Translations under genes and position numbers: made by a program
Shown here: one piece after another, positions 7,413 to 16,090 of the stretch
Layout: each line of letters starts with the position of its first letter
How positions within the stretch are numbered: the stretch's first letter is position 1
The notes under the pieces: generated by a model
What the model saw: only the letters and a program-made list of their open reading frames with translations
Databases searched by the model: none
What the model was told of the DNA's origin: nothing
From: an uncultured Rikenella sp.
Lineage (GTDB): Bacteria; Bacteroidota; Bacteroidia; Bacteroidales; Rikenellaceae
DNA length: 26,110 nt
NCBI RefSeq assembly: GCF_910579375.1
Contig: NZ_CAJTUJ010000023.1
Span: 1 to 26,110, forward strand
Direction: 5' to 3'

Positions 7413-8207
7413 ATGGAACTGAAGCTGAAACGTCCGCTGATCTTTTTCGACATCGAATCCACCGGCGTCGATCCGGGGCGAGATCACATTGTCGAAATCT
7501 CGCTCATCAAAGTGCACCCCAACGGAGACGAAGAGGTGAAGACCAGACGGATCAATCCGGGCGTTCACATTCCGGAGGAGACCACAGCCATACACGGCAT
7601 TTCGGATGAAGATGTGCGCGACTGTCCGACCTTTCCGCAGATCGCCAAATCGCTGGCCGCATTCATCAAAGGAGGAGACCTGGCGGGATACAACTCCAAC
7701 AAATTCGACATCCCGATGTTAGTCGAAGAGTTCATGCGGGCCGGCATCGAAATCGACCTCGACGGGAAACGGTTCGTGGACGTGCAGAACATCTTCCACA
7801 AGATGGAACAGCGGACGCTGGCTGCCGCACACCGGTTCTACTGCGGAACCGAGATCGAGAATGCGCACTCCGCGGAAGCAGATATACGAGCCACCTACAA
7901 CGTGCTGAAAGCACAGCTCGACCGTTATCCGGACACCTTGCAGAACGACGTGGAATTTTTGTCCGATTTTTCGCAAACGACTCGAAACGTGGATTTTGCG
8001 GGACGGATCGTGCTGAACGACAAAGACGTGCCGGTTTTCAACTTCGGCAAGCACAAAGGGCGCCCGGTGGCGGAAGTGTTCGCTGCGGAACCGACCTATT
8101 ACAGCTGGATGATGAACGGCGACTTCCCGATGAACACCAAACAGGTCATCACCCAACTGCGGCTCGGGAAAGACACCGCAGGGAAGAAACGGAACACCTC
8201 GCATTAG
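7413..8207 (+). CDS. DnaQ-family 3'-5' exonuclease with C-terminal DUF3820-like domain
   Basis: The protein (264 aa) is a DEDDh exonuclease. Exo I is FDIESTG with Asp13 and Glu15, Exo II is NSNKFD with Asp99, and Exo III is HSAEAD with His152 and Asp157; all metal ligands are present. After about residue 200 a second module, VPVFNFGKHKGRPVAEV to YYSWMM, resembles the DUF3820/exonuclease X C-terminal region. It may act as the proofreading epsilon subunit or in repair. Its position directly behind dnaN favours a link to the replisome, but this is inferred from context. Confidence 0.9.
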   Translation: MELKLKRPLIFFDIESTGVDPGRDHIVEISLIKVHPNGDEEVKTRRINPGVHIPEETTAIHGISDEDVRDCPTFPQIAKSLAAFIKGGDLAGYNSNKFDIPMLVEEFMRAGIEIDLDGKRFVDVQNIFHKMEQRTLAAAHRFYCGTEIENAHSAEADIRATYNVLKAQLDRYPDTLQNDVEFLSDFSQTTRNVDFAGRIVLNDKDVPVFNFGKHKGRPVAEVFAAEPTYYSWMMNGDFPMNTKQVITQLRLGKDTAGKKRNTSH

Positions 8208-8282
8208 CCCCTTCTCTCTCCTCTTGCACGAGCGGGAGGGTTGTAGAACGAATCATCTGTTTAAGAGACACATACACCGGAT

Positions 8283-9923
8283 ATGATTAGCAAACGCGTT
8301 TTCACCCTTTGTATCTGCCTGATGCTGGGCGGGGCTCCGATGTCGGAAGCCGTCCGGGCCCAGACGGTTATCAAAGTTTCCACCCGGGGGATTACGATGC
8401 GGGGCGAAAACTACCTTCTGCACAAGGTGAAAAAAGGCGAAACCTTATTCGCCATTTCCGAAGCCTACGGGGTGAGCGAAGAGGATATTATGCGCGCCAA
8501 CAGCCTGACGAAGACCACCTTGCGTACCAAGCAGACCTTACTGATCCCGCAGGCCAAACAACGCATCCAACGGAAGAAAGGCACCGCTACGACCGACCCG
8601 CAACAGCAACAACTGCCGGAGCCGCAGATCGAAAATCCGAGGCCTACCGTGCCGCCGAGAACGATTCCGCGACCGGTGCCTGCGCGGACGACGGAACAAG
8701 TCGTCTCGACACGCTCCGACACCATTTCGACCCATGGCAGAGGGAAGCGGAATCCTGAACGGGGAGGTCTGTCGCAGGAGGAGAACGCAGGCGAAACCAC
8801 AGTATCGGGATTCGGAACCGGTCTGCTGCACGCCCGGGATGCAAAGGCACCGATCGAAACGGTCGTGCTGTTGCCGTTGCAGGAAGGTTTGAGTTCGAAC
8901 CACCGGTTCGCGGACTACTACCGGGGGATTCTGATGGGGCTGAATGCGCTGAAACAGGACGGCATCTCGGTCAATCTCCGGTTCCTGAACACCGGGGCGG
9001 CGGAAGAGATCGTCGAACGTCAAATCCGGTCGGGAGCTTTGGACCGCGCCGATCTGATCATCGGACCGGTCTATCCGATCGCATTCGACACCGTGGCCAG
9101 CTATGCGGCCCAACGCGGCATTGCCATCGTCAGCCCGTTGGGAGCGGTGGGGGCAGACGACAATCCGTACGTCTACGAAGTTTCGCCGGACGAGACCCAT
9201 GCCTTCGACCGCATTTTCGAACAGTTCGGCGGACGGCCCGGGACGGCGAGCGAGGGGGACAATCTGCTGGTGATCGACCACGTCGAACATCCGGATACCG
9301 CTACATTCTCGCTGATCGAATCGCGGCTCGGAGAGGTGATCTCCACCTTGTCGTTCAGCGGCGAACGGGCGAGGAGTCAGGATATGGACGCTTTGCTGAC
9401 CGCAGCGTTGGAACGGGGACGGCACAACATCGTTTACGTGCCGGTCAATCGGGCGGATGCGCTGGAAGGGGTGCTCTCTCACCTCAGTTCGCTGGTCAGC
9501 AACAGCCACTATCGGATTACCGTCATCGGCACCCCGCGCTGGGAGTGGGTGCAGAACATCAACCTCGACCTGTTCTACAAACTTAATGTGCACTACCCGG
9601 CTTCGTATCATGCCGACCGGAGCGATCCGGCGGTCGCAGCGTTCTACACCGAATACCTGAAAGAGTTCGGCGAGTTGCCCAGTCCGTATTCGTTCCGGGG
9701 CTATGACGTCATCAGGTACTTCGGCGGCGCATTGAAACGCTTCGGGGCAGAGATGCCGATTCGATTGCAAAAAGAGACGTATCGTCCGAATTTGTTACAG
9801 GTGGGCTACACCTTCCGGCAGCAGGTACCGGATGGAGAGAGTGAACGATCGGGTAAATTCCGAAACGTGGCATGGCCGGTGGTGCACTTCCGTCCGAACT
9901 ACACCATTCAGGTGGAACGGTAG
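8283..9923 (+). CDS. Exported LysM protein with type 1 periplasmic-binding fold
   Basis: The protein (546 aa) has a signal peptide (1-26, ending AVRA before QT). A LysM domain (about 45-90, HKVKKGETLFAISEAYGV to TLLIP) should bind peptidoglycan. A low-complexity Pro/Gln/Arg linker (about 91-180) follows, then a type 1 periplasmic-binding-protein fold (about 190-540, VVLLPLQEGLSS, YYRGILMGLNAL, IIGPVYPIAF, SPLGAVGADDNPYVYEVSP). Such LysM/PBP1 proteins are common in Bacteroidota. Fold and context suggest a cell-wall role, perhaps like LpoA, or ligand sensing, but the ligand is unknown. It is in the same direction as dnaN and the exonuclease, 75 bases after the latter. Confidence 0.85.
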   Translation: MISKRVFTLCICLMLGGAPMSEAVRAQTVIKVSTRGITMRGENYLLHKVKKGETLFAISEAYGVSEEDIMRANSLTKTTLRTKQTLLIPQAKQRIQRKKGTATTDPQQQQLPEPQIENPRPTVPPRTIPRPVPARTTEQVVSTRSDTISTHGRGKRNPERGGLSQEENAGETTVSGFGTGLLHARDAKAPIETVVLLPLQEGLSSNHRFADYYRGILMGLNALKQDGISVNLRFLNTGAAEEIVERQIRSGALDRADLIIGPVYPIAFDTVASYAAQRGIAIVSPLGAVGADDNPYVYEVSPDETHAFDRIFEQFGGRPGTASEGDNLLVIDHVEHPDTATFSLIESRLGEVISTLSFSGERARSQDMDALLTAALERGRHNIVYVPVNRADALEGVLSHLSSLVSNSHYRITVIGTPRWEWVQNINLDLFYKLNVHYPASYHADRSDPAVAAFYTEYLKEFGELPSPYSFRGYDVIRYFGGALKRFGAEMPIRLQKETYRPNLLQVGYTFRQQVPDGESERSGKFRNVAWPVVHFRPNYTIQVER

Positions 9924-9944
9924 CCGTTCACTCTTACGGTTTCT

Positions 9945-11018
9945 ATGATGAAACATCTGTTACACATCCTTTTATGGAGCCTCTCGACACTGGTCGCGGG
10001 GCTTCTTCTTTTACTCGGCCTCTTCTGGATACGAGAGTGGCGACCGGCTCCGATCGAGGTGCTCGACACGGCTGCGATAACGGACGACGAGCCTGTTTTA
10101 CGGCGAGGCGACACGGTGCGGATCGTATCATGGAATATCGGCTATGCCGGACTGGGCGACGACATGGATTTCTTTTACGACGGAGGAAAGCGGATGCGCA
10201 CGTCGCAGGCCAGAACCGTCGAAAATCTGCAACGGATTCTCCGGTTCCTGCAACGGACGGCAGATTCGGCGAGAGTGGATTTCATCCTCTTGCAGGAGGT
10301 AGACCTCGACTCGCGACGGAGCTACGGCATCGATGAATACGACTCGCTGCGGCGAGCGCTGCCGGGATATGAGAGCTGGATGGGATTGAACTACGTCGCC
10401 GATTTCGTGCCGATTCCGTTGACCGATCCCATGGGACGGGTCAAAGGCGGCGTGGCGACTTTCAGCCGGTGGCGACCGGAGCGAGTGGTACGATACAGCT
10501 ATCCGAGCGGTTTTTCCTTTCCGATGCGGCTTTTCAACCTCAAGCGCTGTCTGTTGAGCGCTGCGATTCCGGTGCGGGATACGGCGACCGGACGGCTCGA
10601 CACGCTCTTCGTCAACAACACCCACAACACGGCTTACGACACGGGAGATATGCGGAGCCGCGAGCTGGCTTTTCTGCGGAACTACCTGTCGGACAAGCCC
10701 TACAGCATAACGGCGGGGGATTGGAACAGCTGTCCGCCGGGCTACCGACCGAGTCGGGCGGCTTTGCAAGACGCTCATTTCCGCCCGTTTCCGATCGGAC
10801 AGACCGATTTTCCGTCCGACCTGAGGTTCGTTTACGATTCCCGTACCCCGTCGGTGCGCTACGACTACGAGCCTTATCGAGCGGGAAGCACGACGACAAC
10901 GGTGGTGGATTTTGCCTTGTGCGGGCCAGAAATCGAAGGGGTGGGGTGCGAAACAATCGACCTCGAATTCAAAAATAGCGACCACAATCCGGTGGTCGCT
11001 ACTTTCGTCATTCGATAA
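9945..11018 (+). CDS. Membrane-anchored endonuclease/exonuclease/phosphatase family protein
   Basis: The protein (357 aa) has one N-terminal membrane segment (about 7-29) followed by a DNase I-like fold. Visible motifs are SWNIGY (62-67), LLQEVD with Glu118, NNTHNT (224-229), GDWNS with Asp259 and Asn261, and SDHNP with Asp346 and His347, so the catalytic set is complete. The family includes nucleases and lipid or sugar phosphatases; substrate is not predictable. The catalytic domain is probably periplasmic. A second ATG one codon later is an equally possible start. Its 3' end overlaps the stop region of the convergent ferredoxin-small subunit gene by 11 bases. Confidence 0.85.
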   Translation: MMKHLLHILLWSLSTLVAGLLLLLGLFWIREWRPAPIEVLDTAAITDDEPVLRRGDTVRIVSWNIGYAGLGDDMDFFYDGGKRMRTSQARTVENLQRILRFLQRTADSARVDFILLQEVDLDSRRSYGIDEYDSLRRALPGYESWMGLNYVADFVPIPLTDPMGRVKGGVATFSRWRPERVVRYSYPSGFSFPMRLFNLKRCLLSAAIPVRDTATGRLDTLFVNNTHNTAYDTGDMRSRELAFLRNYLSDKPYSITAGDWNSCPPGYRPSRAALQDAHFRPFPIGQTDFPSDLRFVYDSRTPSVRYDYEPYRAGSTTTTVVDFALCGPEIEGVGCETIDLEFKNSDHNPVVATFVIR

Positions 11019-12009
11019 TCTTCCGCTTTTTGTTTTTCGGGAGCACGGTCTCTTCCGGTTCGGGGATTTCGCTCACTGCCGGATCCGCTTCGATCTCCTC
11101 CTCCGCAACCATCTCCTCGCCCTCCTCTTCTATCACCTCCTCATCCGTCGCCGGCGGCGTCTTCCGCCACCATCGAGCCACCGCCGCCCATCTCGCCTTT
11201 TTCGGTTCCGCAGCCGTCTCCTCATCCCCACCCTCTTCCACCTCCGGAAGCGGCTCCAGCAGAGCCCGCACCCCGGTGATAAAGGTCATCGGATGGGCCG
11301 GATTGCCCGGCACATAGAGATCCGGCGTATGCCGGTCGAAAAAATCGCGATTCACGGCCGGCGATCCGGCGAACAGGCCGCCCGAAATCGCATCGGCTCC
11401 CACTGCAATCAGAAGTTTCGGCTCCGGAATCGCCTGCCAGGTAATTTCGATCTCCCGCGCCATGTTCGCAGTCACCGGCCCGGTCACCACCATCCCGTCG
11501 GCATGGCGCGGCGAAGCGGTGAAACCGATCCCGTAGCGTCCCATGTCGAAATTGACGTTTCCGGCCGCCCCGAGCTCCATTTCGCAGCTGTTATCGCCCC
11601 CGGCAGAGACTTCGCGCAGCTGCAACGACCGGCCGAACAACCGTTTGATTTCCGGTCGCACCGCCTCCTGGTCAAAAAACCACTCGGGCTCTTCCCCCTC
11701 GGTCACAACCAAGCCCTCGCGGGTCGAAGCGGCCAACCGGTAGTCGTTGGTGAAGCGTACCTGTTCCGGAAACTGCACGGCGCACTCGCCGCAAAAAAGA
11801 CACTTCCCCAAATCGAGCCGCATTTTCGGATCGAACGAAATCGCCCCCGTCGGACACAAGGCGCACAACTGCGCCCGCTTAGCCGCCGTCAGCCGGGCAC
11901 CGGTCAGCACGGGTCGCCCCCGAAACTCGTCGCACAGGGTCACTCGATCCAAGTGCTTGATATATTGGGTGCCATGCTGTAACAACACCCGGAAATTGGT
12001 CAATAACAT
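11008..12009 (-). CDS. Ferredoxin/hydrogenase small-subunit-like fusion (HyfH-HyfI/NuoB type), cluster ligands partly lost
   Basis: This 333-aa protein joins a ferredoxin domain (about 30-95) to a NuoB/HycG-like small subunit (about 125-252) and an acidic tail (255-323). In the ferredoxin, Cys52 (CP) plus Cys70, Cys73 and Cys76 can bind one [4Fe-4S] cluster. The other site lacks its first CxxCxxC, and its fourth Cys is replaced by Phe80. In the small subunit the usual CxGC, GAC and PGCP positions read DNSC (139-142), GAD (206) and PGNP (236), leaving only Cys142 of four proximal-cluster ligands. It is the last gene of the operon. It is best read as an Ehr-type subunit; direct hydrogenase activity is unlikely. 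Confidence 0.85.
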   Translation of the reverse strand: MLLTNFRVLLQHGTQYIKHLDRVTLCDEFRGRPVLTGARLTAAKRAQLCALCPTGAISFDPKMRLDLGKCLFCGECAVQFPEQVRFTNDYRLAASTREGLVVTEGEEPEWFFDQEAVRPEIKRLFGRSLQLREVSAGGDNSCEMELGAAGNVNFDMGRYGIGFTASPRHADGMVVTGPVTANMAREIEITWQAIPEPKLLIAVGADAISGGLFAGSPAVNRDFFDRHTPDLYVPGNPAHPMTFITGVRALLEPLPEVEEGGDEETAAEPKKARWAAVARWWRKTPPATDEEVIEEEGEEMVAEEEIEADPAVSEIPEPEETVLPKNKKRKIIE

Positions 12010-12087
12010 ATCTCGTTCCGCTCTATTTGGTTAGAAACCGGGCGCGCCTCTCGCGCCGCCCGCATATGGACACCGCGCTGAAAGCCT

Positions 12088-13689
12088 CTACAAATCGTGT
12101 CCGCAATAAGAAAGGTTAAAGCTCTTATTACTTACCGGAAAGTCCGAAATCTGAGCGCCCCGGACCGAAAGGGCCAGCATCATCCAGTTATGCAACGAGG
12201 GATCGAAAATCCGATACCCCCGCAGCTCTCCCTTGCGATCGGTCAGAGCGACATGGCATATTTCGCCCCGCCACCCCTCCGCCACGGAGACGACCAACGC
12301 CTCCGGAGCCAGCGGCTGCCCATAGTCCGGCGCGGGATAAGCCTCGAACCACCGCCCCGCCAACTCCTTGCACCCGGCTCCGATCATGGTGTACGAAACC
12401 TCCGCCTCCCGCAACCGCATCTTCAGGCGAGCCATCAGGTCGCCGTTCATCCCATCGGCCTCCGCATCGATCACCACCGGTTCGAACCCCTCCAACGGAT
12501 AAAAAGCAAAAGCCCGCCGCGCATCCCGCACCACGCCCGCCATCCGGGCCGCCGGCCCCACGGCTCCCACCTGCAACGCCTGCCGCCTCGTCACGGTACA
12601 AATCCCCTCCAACCGCGACAGTACCGACGGCGTAGAGAGCAGATCGCGCCCCACCATCCGATAGCGTTCCATCACTTCGGCCAAAGTCGCCTCGATGTAC
12701 TTCGCCCGCTCCAGCGTCAGACGATGGTTCGCCCCGAACGGACGCACCAATCCCTTTCCGAAACGATTCCCGCACCACTGCTGCATGGCATTGATGACCA
12801 GCGTCCGGAGCGCCTCGCAAGCCACATGCCCCGTCTGGTAACCCAAATCCATACACAACGCGGCCGTATCACCGATGTGGATCGCCAACCGCTCCATCTC
12901 CAACGCTACGGCCCGTTCGCAACGGATCAACCCGTTTCCCTCCCACTCACCTCCGGCTCCCGACTCCAGAATACCCGCCAAGGCAGTCCCATGCCCGATC
13001 ACGGTATCTCCGGCAATCGTCTCGCCCAGCAACATCTGCCGCAGCCGATGCGAAGTCCCCGTAATCCCCGCCTCGACACCCCGATGCTGGTATCCCAACG
13101 CGATTTCGAGGTGGACGATCCGCTCGCCGTCGCACAAAAAACGGAAGGCGCCCGGCTCGATAATCCCCGCATGCACCGGCCCGACATGCACCTCGTGCAG
13201 CTCGTGCCCGTCGATCGAATAGAAAGGATAGGCATCGATCCGATCCCGCTGCCGGAAACGGTCGAACGGATAGCGGAGCGGTTTGTCCCACGGCGTCCCG
13301 ACAAAACGAACGCCATACCGCTCCGCGATATCCCGTTCATACACGTGCAAGGCCGGAATCTCAGCCGCCAGCGACGGCAAAGGATCCTCGTCGTGATACC
13401 CCCTCACGTATTTCGCCGCCAGTATATCCCCCGTCTCGTCCCGCGCCACCAGGGCATAAAAAGTCAGTCCGGTTATCCCCTCGCCGTCCTCGGCTCCGTC
13501 CTGCGGCACGGCAAAATAGGCCACACACCGACTCCCCTCTGCCGCCGAACCGGTCTCGTCCAGCAACAACCGCCGCATATCTTCGGCAAAAGCCGCATAA
13601 GGCAACTCCGGAATCTTCCCCTCGGAAAAAATCCCTACGCCGCCCGAGGTCGCCGGACGACACACCGCCCATCTGTCCAATGTATTCAT
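12088..13689 (-). CDS. hyfG: Hydrogenase-4 large-subunit-like protein (HyfG/NuoC-NuoD type) lacking NiFe cysteine motifs
   Basis: The protein (533 aa) has an N-terminal NuoC-like part (to about 145) and a NuoD/HycE-like part. Complex-I-like phrases are HEVHVGPVHAGIIEPG and GYQHRGVE. At the first nickel site, where hydrogenases have CGxC, it reads IAGDTVIGH (225-233). At the C-terminus, where HycE has SLDPCYSC, it reads SFNLSYCGHDL (523-533), with one Cys out of register. A catalytic NiFe centre is therefore not expected. ATG at 13689 has GAGG six bases upstream and overlaps nothing; ATG at 13695 or TTG at 13713 are alternatives. The hyfF stop codon is 13 bases upstream. The role is likely redox coupling to the membrane arm with an unknown partner. 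Confidence 0.85.
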   Translation of the reverse strand: MNTLDRWAVCRPATSGGVGIFSEGKIPELPYAAFAEDMRRLLLDETGSAAEGSRCVAYFAVPQDGAEDGEGITGLTFYALVARDETGDILAAKYVRGYHDEDPLPSLAAEIPALHVYERDIAERYGVRFVGTPWDKPLRYPFDRFRQRDRIDAYPFYSIDGHELHEVHVGPVHAGIIEPGAFRFLCDGERIVHLEIALGYQHRGVEAGITGTSHRLRQMLLGETIAGDTVIGHGTALAGILESGAGGEWEGNGLIRCERAVALEMERLAIHIGDTAALCMDLGYQTGHVACEALRTLVINAMQQWCGNRFGKGLVRPFGANHRLTLERAKYIEATLAEVMERYRMVGRDLLSTPSVLSRLEGICTVTRRQALQVGAVGPAARMAGVVRDARRAFAFYPLEGFEPVVIDAEADGMNGDLMARLKMRLREAEVSYTMIGAGCKELAGRWFEAYPAPDYGQPLAPEALVVSVAEGWRGEICHVALTDRKGELRGYRIFDPSLHNWMMLALSVRGAQISDFPVSNKSFNLSYCGHDL

Positions 13690-13702
13690 TCCCATCCTCG
13701 TA

Positions 13703-15121
13703 TTAATATGCAATCGAATCGATCAGGCCGACCAGCTCCGGCGCCTGCCAAACTCCCGCCACAAAGGTGGCCAACACCATCAGCAACAGCACCGCCGAAA
13801 GCCACGGATTCCGGCCCTCGATCCGCACCCGCGACAAATCGACAGGCCGGAACAACAACGGCAACAGTTTGGAACAGAGCCAATAGATGACTGTCACCAA
13901 GAGCAGCGCCACCGGAATGAAAATCCACCACCATCCCTCTCCCAGCAAGCCGGTCAGAATGAGGTACTCTGTCCGGAAGAGCACCGACGGCGGCACGGCG
14001 ATCAAGACGATCAGACAGCACACCAGTACCAGTCCTCCCAACGGATCGACCCGGAAATAGCCGCCATTCCGCGCCACCCGGTAGTTGCCGAACATCTTCC
14101 CCACGACGCTGAGCTGCATCAGAAACGAGCCCTTGATCAACGTATGGGCCAGCGAATGAAGAACCGCGGCCCACACACCGATCCCCCCGATTCCCAATCC
14201 CAGCATCATCAGGCCGCTGTTTTCGACCGTGGAATAGGCCGCCAAACGTTTCAAATTACGTGTCCGTCCCAAATAAACCGCCGCCATCAGGAGCGACAAA
14301 CCGCCTAACAGCAATAGTACATGCCCGCACCAAGCCGCCACCTCCGGTGCCCCCTGCATGGCCTTCCAAACCCGAAAAACCGCGACGAATCCGCCGCCGA
14401 CCAATGCTGACGAGAGAAATGCCGAAGTCGGCGTCGGCGCGCTGTGGTTGGCATCCACACCGACGGTACAAAACGGAAATATTTCGAGTTTCGAGCTATA
14501 GCCCACCACGATAAACAGAAAGGCCAGCCGGATATAGAGCGCATTCCCGGCCCCCGAAGCAATGGCCTGCGTCAGCCCGGCATACGACAAGTCGGCCTCT
14601 CCCTCAGCCGCCGCGGCCACGGTGCTCAGCAGCAACACGCCGAGGTAAGCGATCGCAATCCCCACGGAGCTGATAAAGATGTATTTCCAGGTAGCCTCCA
14701 AGCTGCGCAAAGTGCGCCGGTGATAGGTCAGCCCCGCCGCCGCAAGGGTGGTGGCTTCGAGGAAAATCCAGGTCACGGTGATGTTATTGGCGAAATAGAC
14801 GCCGGTCAGTGCCACGTTCAGTGCAATCAACGAAATCAGGTAGATCTTGTACTCCCGCAGGTTCTCCTGATCGAGATAGCGGCTGCTCTGCCAGCAACAA
14901 AGCCATCCGACGAGCGCCATCAAGGCATAGTAGGTCACCCCCAGCGTATCGAAGGTGAAGTAGAGGGCTGTCGTCGTCCCGCGGTTCAGCACGGCCCAAA
15001 CGGCAAACGCAGCCTGCACGACGCAAAAGAGACCGGCGAAGAACTGCACGTAGGCCCGCTGACGCGCCACCCCCACGAGCAGGGCGAGTACCGACGATAG
15101 AATAAAAAGATGAATCAGCAT
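13703..15121 (-). CDS. hyfF: Antiporter-like membrane subunit HyfF (NuoL/M/N family)
   Basis: The protein (472 aa) is a polytopic membrane subunit homologous to Mrp antiporters and complex I pump subunits. The conserved membrane Glu122 (IFLEATTLAA), Lys211 (GYSSKLEIFPF) and Lys330 (HSLAHTLIKGSFL) of the proton path are present, as is the KRLAAYSTVENSG loop. It should translocate H+ or Na+ in a hydrogenase-4-like membrane arm. It is 14 bases downstream of hyfE and 13 bases upstream of the large-subunit start, all in one operon. Intact pump residues contrast with the lost redox ligands in the hydrophilic subunits. Confidence 0.9.
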   Translation of the reverse strand: MLIHLFILSSVLALLVGVARQRAYVQFFAGLFCVVQAAFAVWAVLNRGTTTALYFTFDTLGVTYYALMALVGWLCCWQSSRYLDQENLREYKIYLISLIALNVALTGVYFANNITVTWIFLEATTLAAAGLTYHRRTLRSLEATWKYIFISSVGIAIAYLGVLLLSTVAAAAEGEADLSYAGLTQAIASGAGNALYIRLAFLFIVVGYSSKLEIFPFCTVGVDANHSAPTPTSAFLSSALVGGGFVAVFRVWKAMQGAPEVAAWCGHVLLLLGGLSLLMAAVYLGRTRNLKRLAAYSTVENSGLMMLGLGIGGIGVWAAVLHSLAHTLIKGSFLMQLSVVGKMFGNYRVARNGGYFRVDPLGGLVLVCCLIVLIAVPPSVLFRTEYLILTGLLGEGWWWIFIPVALLLVTVIYWLCSKLLPLLFRPVDLSRVRIEGRNPWLSAVLLLMVLATFVAGVWQAPELVGLIDSIAY

Positions 15122-15135
15122 ATAGCGTTAAGGAA

Positions 15136-15768
15136 TCAGTCTTTGATGGAAGAGAGTTTTTCGTTGTCGAGGTTGGGCAGCCGTTCGCCGATCTTGGAGA
15201 GGAAGAGTCCGAGCATCAGGACACCCATCAGGATATCGAGCAGAATACCGACATTGACCAGCATGGGCAATTCGGTTCCCACAGCGAGCGAGAAGAGGAA
15301 TACGGCGTTTTCGATCACCAGAAACCCCACGAGGTGTGAAAATATCCGTTGCCGCGAGGTGACGAGCACGAGCCCGGTCAAGAGTCCGAAGAGCGATACG
15401 CCGAAAAAGAGGGTGTTGAGCTGCGAGTCATCGACCCACCGGGTGATCGAGAGGCTCACGACGAGCACCAGGGCGGAGAGGAGCAACGATCCGAAAGCGG
15501 ACATGGCTCTCCTGCTCACGCGATTGATCCGGGTGCGCCGGATGATCCGAAAGAGCAGATACGGCACGAGTATCCCTTTGCAAGCGACGGTCTCGGCAAT
15601 CACGAAGATTTTGGTTCCGAGTCCTTCGCCGGGTCCGAGCTGCATCAGGGCGATCCCCATCAGCAACCACCCTTGCATGCCGACGATCCACGCATAGTGC
15701 CGAAACCTTTCGGTGACGGCGGCGTAGAGTAACGAAACGGCATATATAATAATGAATAGCAACAACAT
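15136..15768 (-). CDS. hyfE: Hydrogenase-4 membrane component HyfE (NuoK-like)
   Basis: The protein (210 aa) is highly hydrophobic, with about six membrane segments. FLVIENAVFLFSL contains the Glu-in-membrane feature of NuoK/HyfE proteins, and GILLDILMGVLMLG follows near the C-terminus. In hydrogenase-4 and Ehr complexes this subunit links the H and N/M-like subunits of the membrane arm. The start ATG at 15768 has no strong Shine-Dalgarno sequence. The gap to hyfC is 322 bases, much longer than other gaps in the operon, and holds an antisense FISUMP-like cassette. Confidence 0.88.
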   Translation of the reverse strand: MLLLFIIIYAVSLLYAAVTERFRHYAWIVGMQGWLLMGIALMQLGPGEGLGTKIFVIAETVACKGILVPYLLFRIIRRTRINRVSRRAMSAFGSLLLSALVLVVSLSITRWVDDSQLNTLFFGVSLFGLLTGLVLVTSRQRIFSHLVGFLVIENAVFLFSLAVGTELPMLVNVGILLDILMGVLMLGLFLSKIGERLPNLDNEKLSSIKD

Positions 15769-15810
15769 AAGGGGTTGTTATTTAATTGTTCGTCTATTTT
15801 TGGTCGCCCC

Positions 15811-15993
15811 GCCCCGGGCTACCGCGACCGCGGCGAGGGAGCGTTGTGGAGCGTCGGCAGCCATGGTTACAGTTGGGCGGCTGGGGTCAGCGGCATCTAC
15901 GGGATGCGTATGCGTTTCGATATGACGAATACCGGCCCGCATACGACAACCGATCGTGGCTACTGTCTTCAGTTGCGTTGCCTCTCGGAATAA
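15811..15993 (+). pseudogene. FISUMP-like C-terminal cassette, copy B, inside the hyf operon
   Basis: Sixty codons from APGYRDRGEG to LQLRCLSE plus TAA, with GYSWAA and IYGMRMRF. It lies on the strand opposite to hyfC and hyfE and fills most of the gap between them. The only upstream initiator in frame is a TTG at 15775, without signal peptide or ribosome-binding site, so it is unlikely to be translated. Its 5' end GCCCCGGGCTACCGC is shared with copy D, and its 3' end 15973-15997 with A and D. Insertion into a formerly tighter operon is inferred. Confidence 0.7.
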
Positions 15994-16090
15994 ACGGGGC
16001 GTGCCCGCGGTGGGCAATGGGCAGCCTCAGCCCAAATCCTCGTCCCATTCTTCGTCCGCGCATCCGCAGCAGACAATAGAAACCCCTTCC

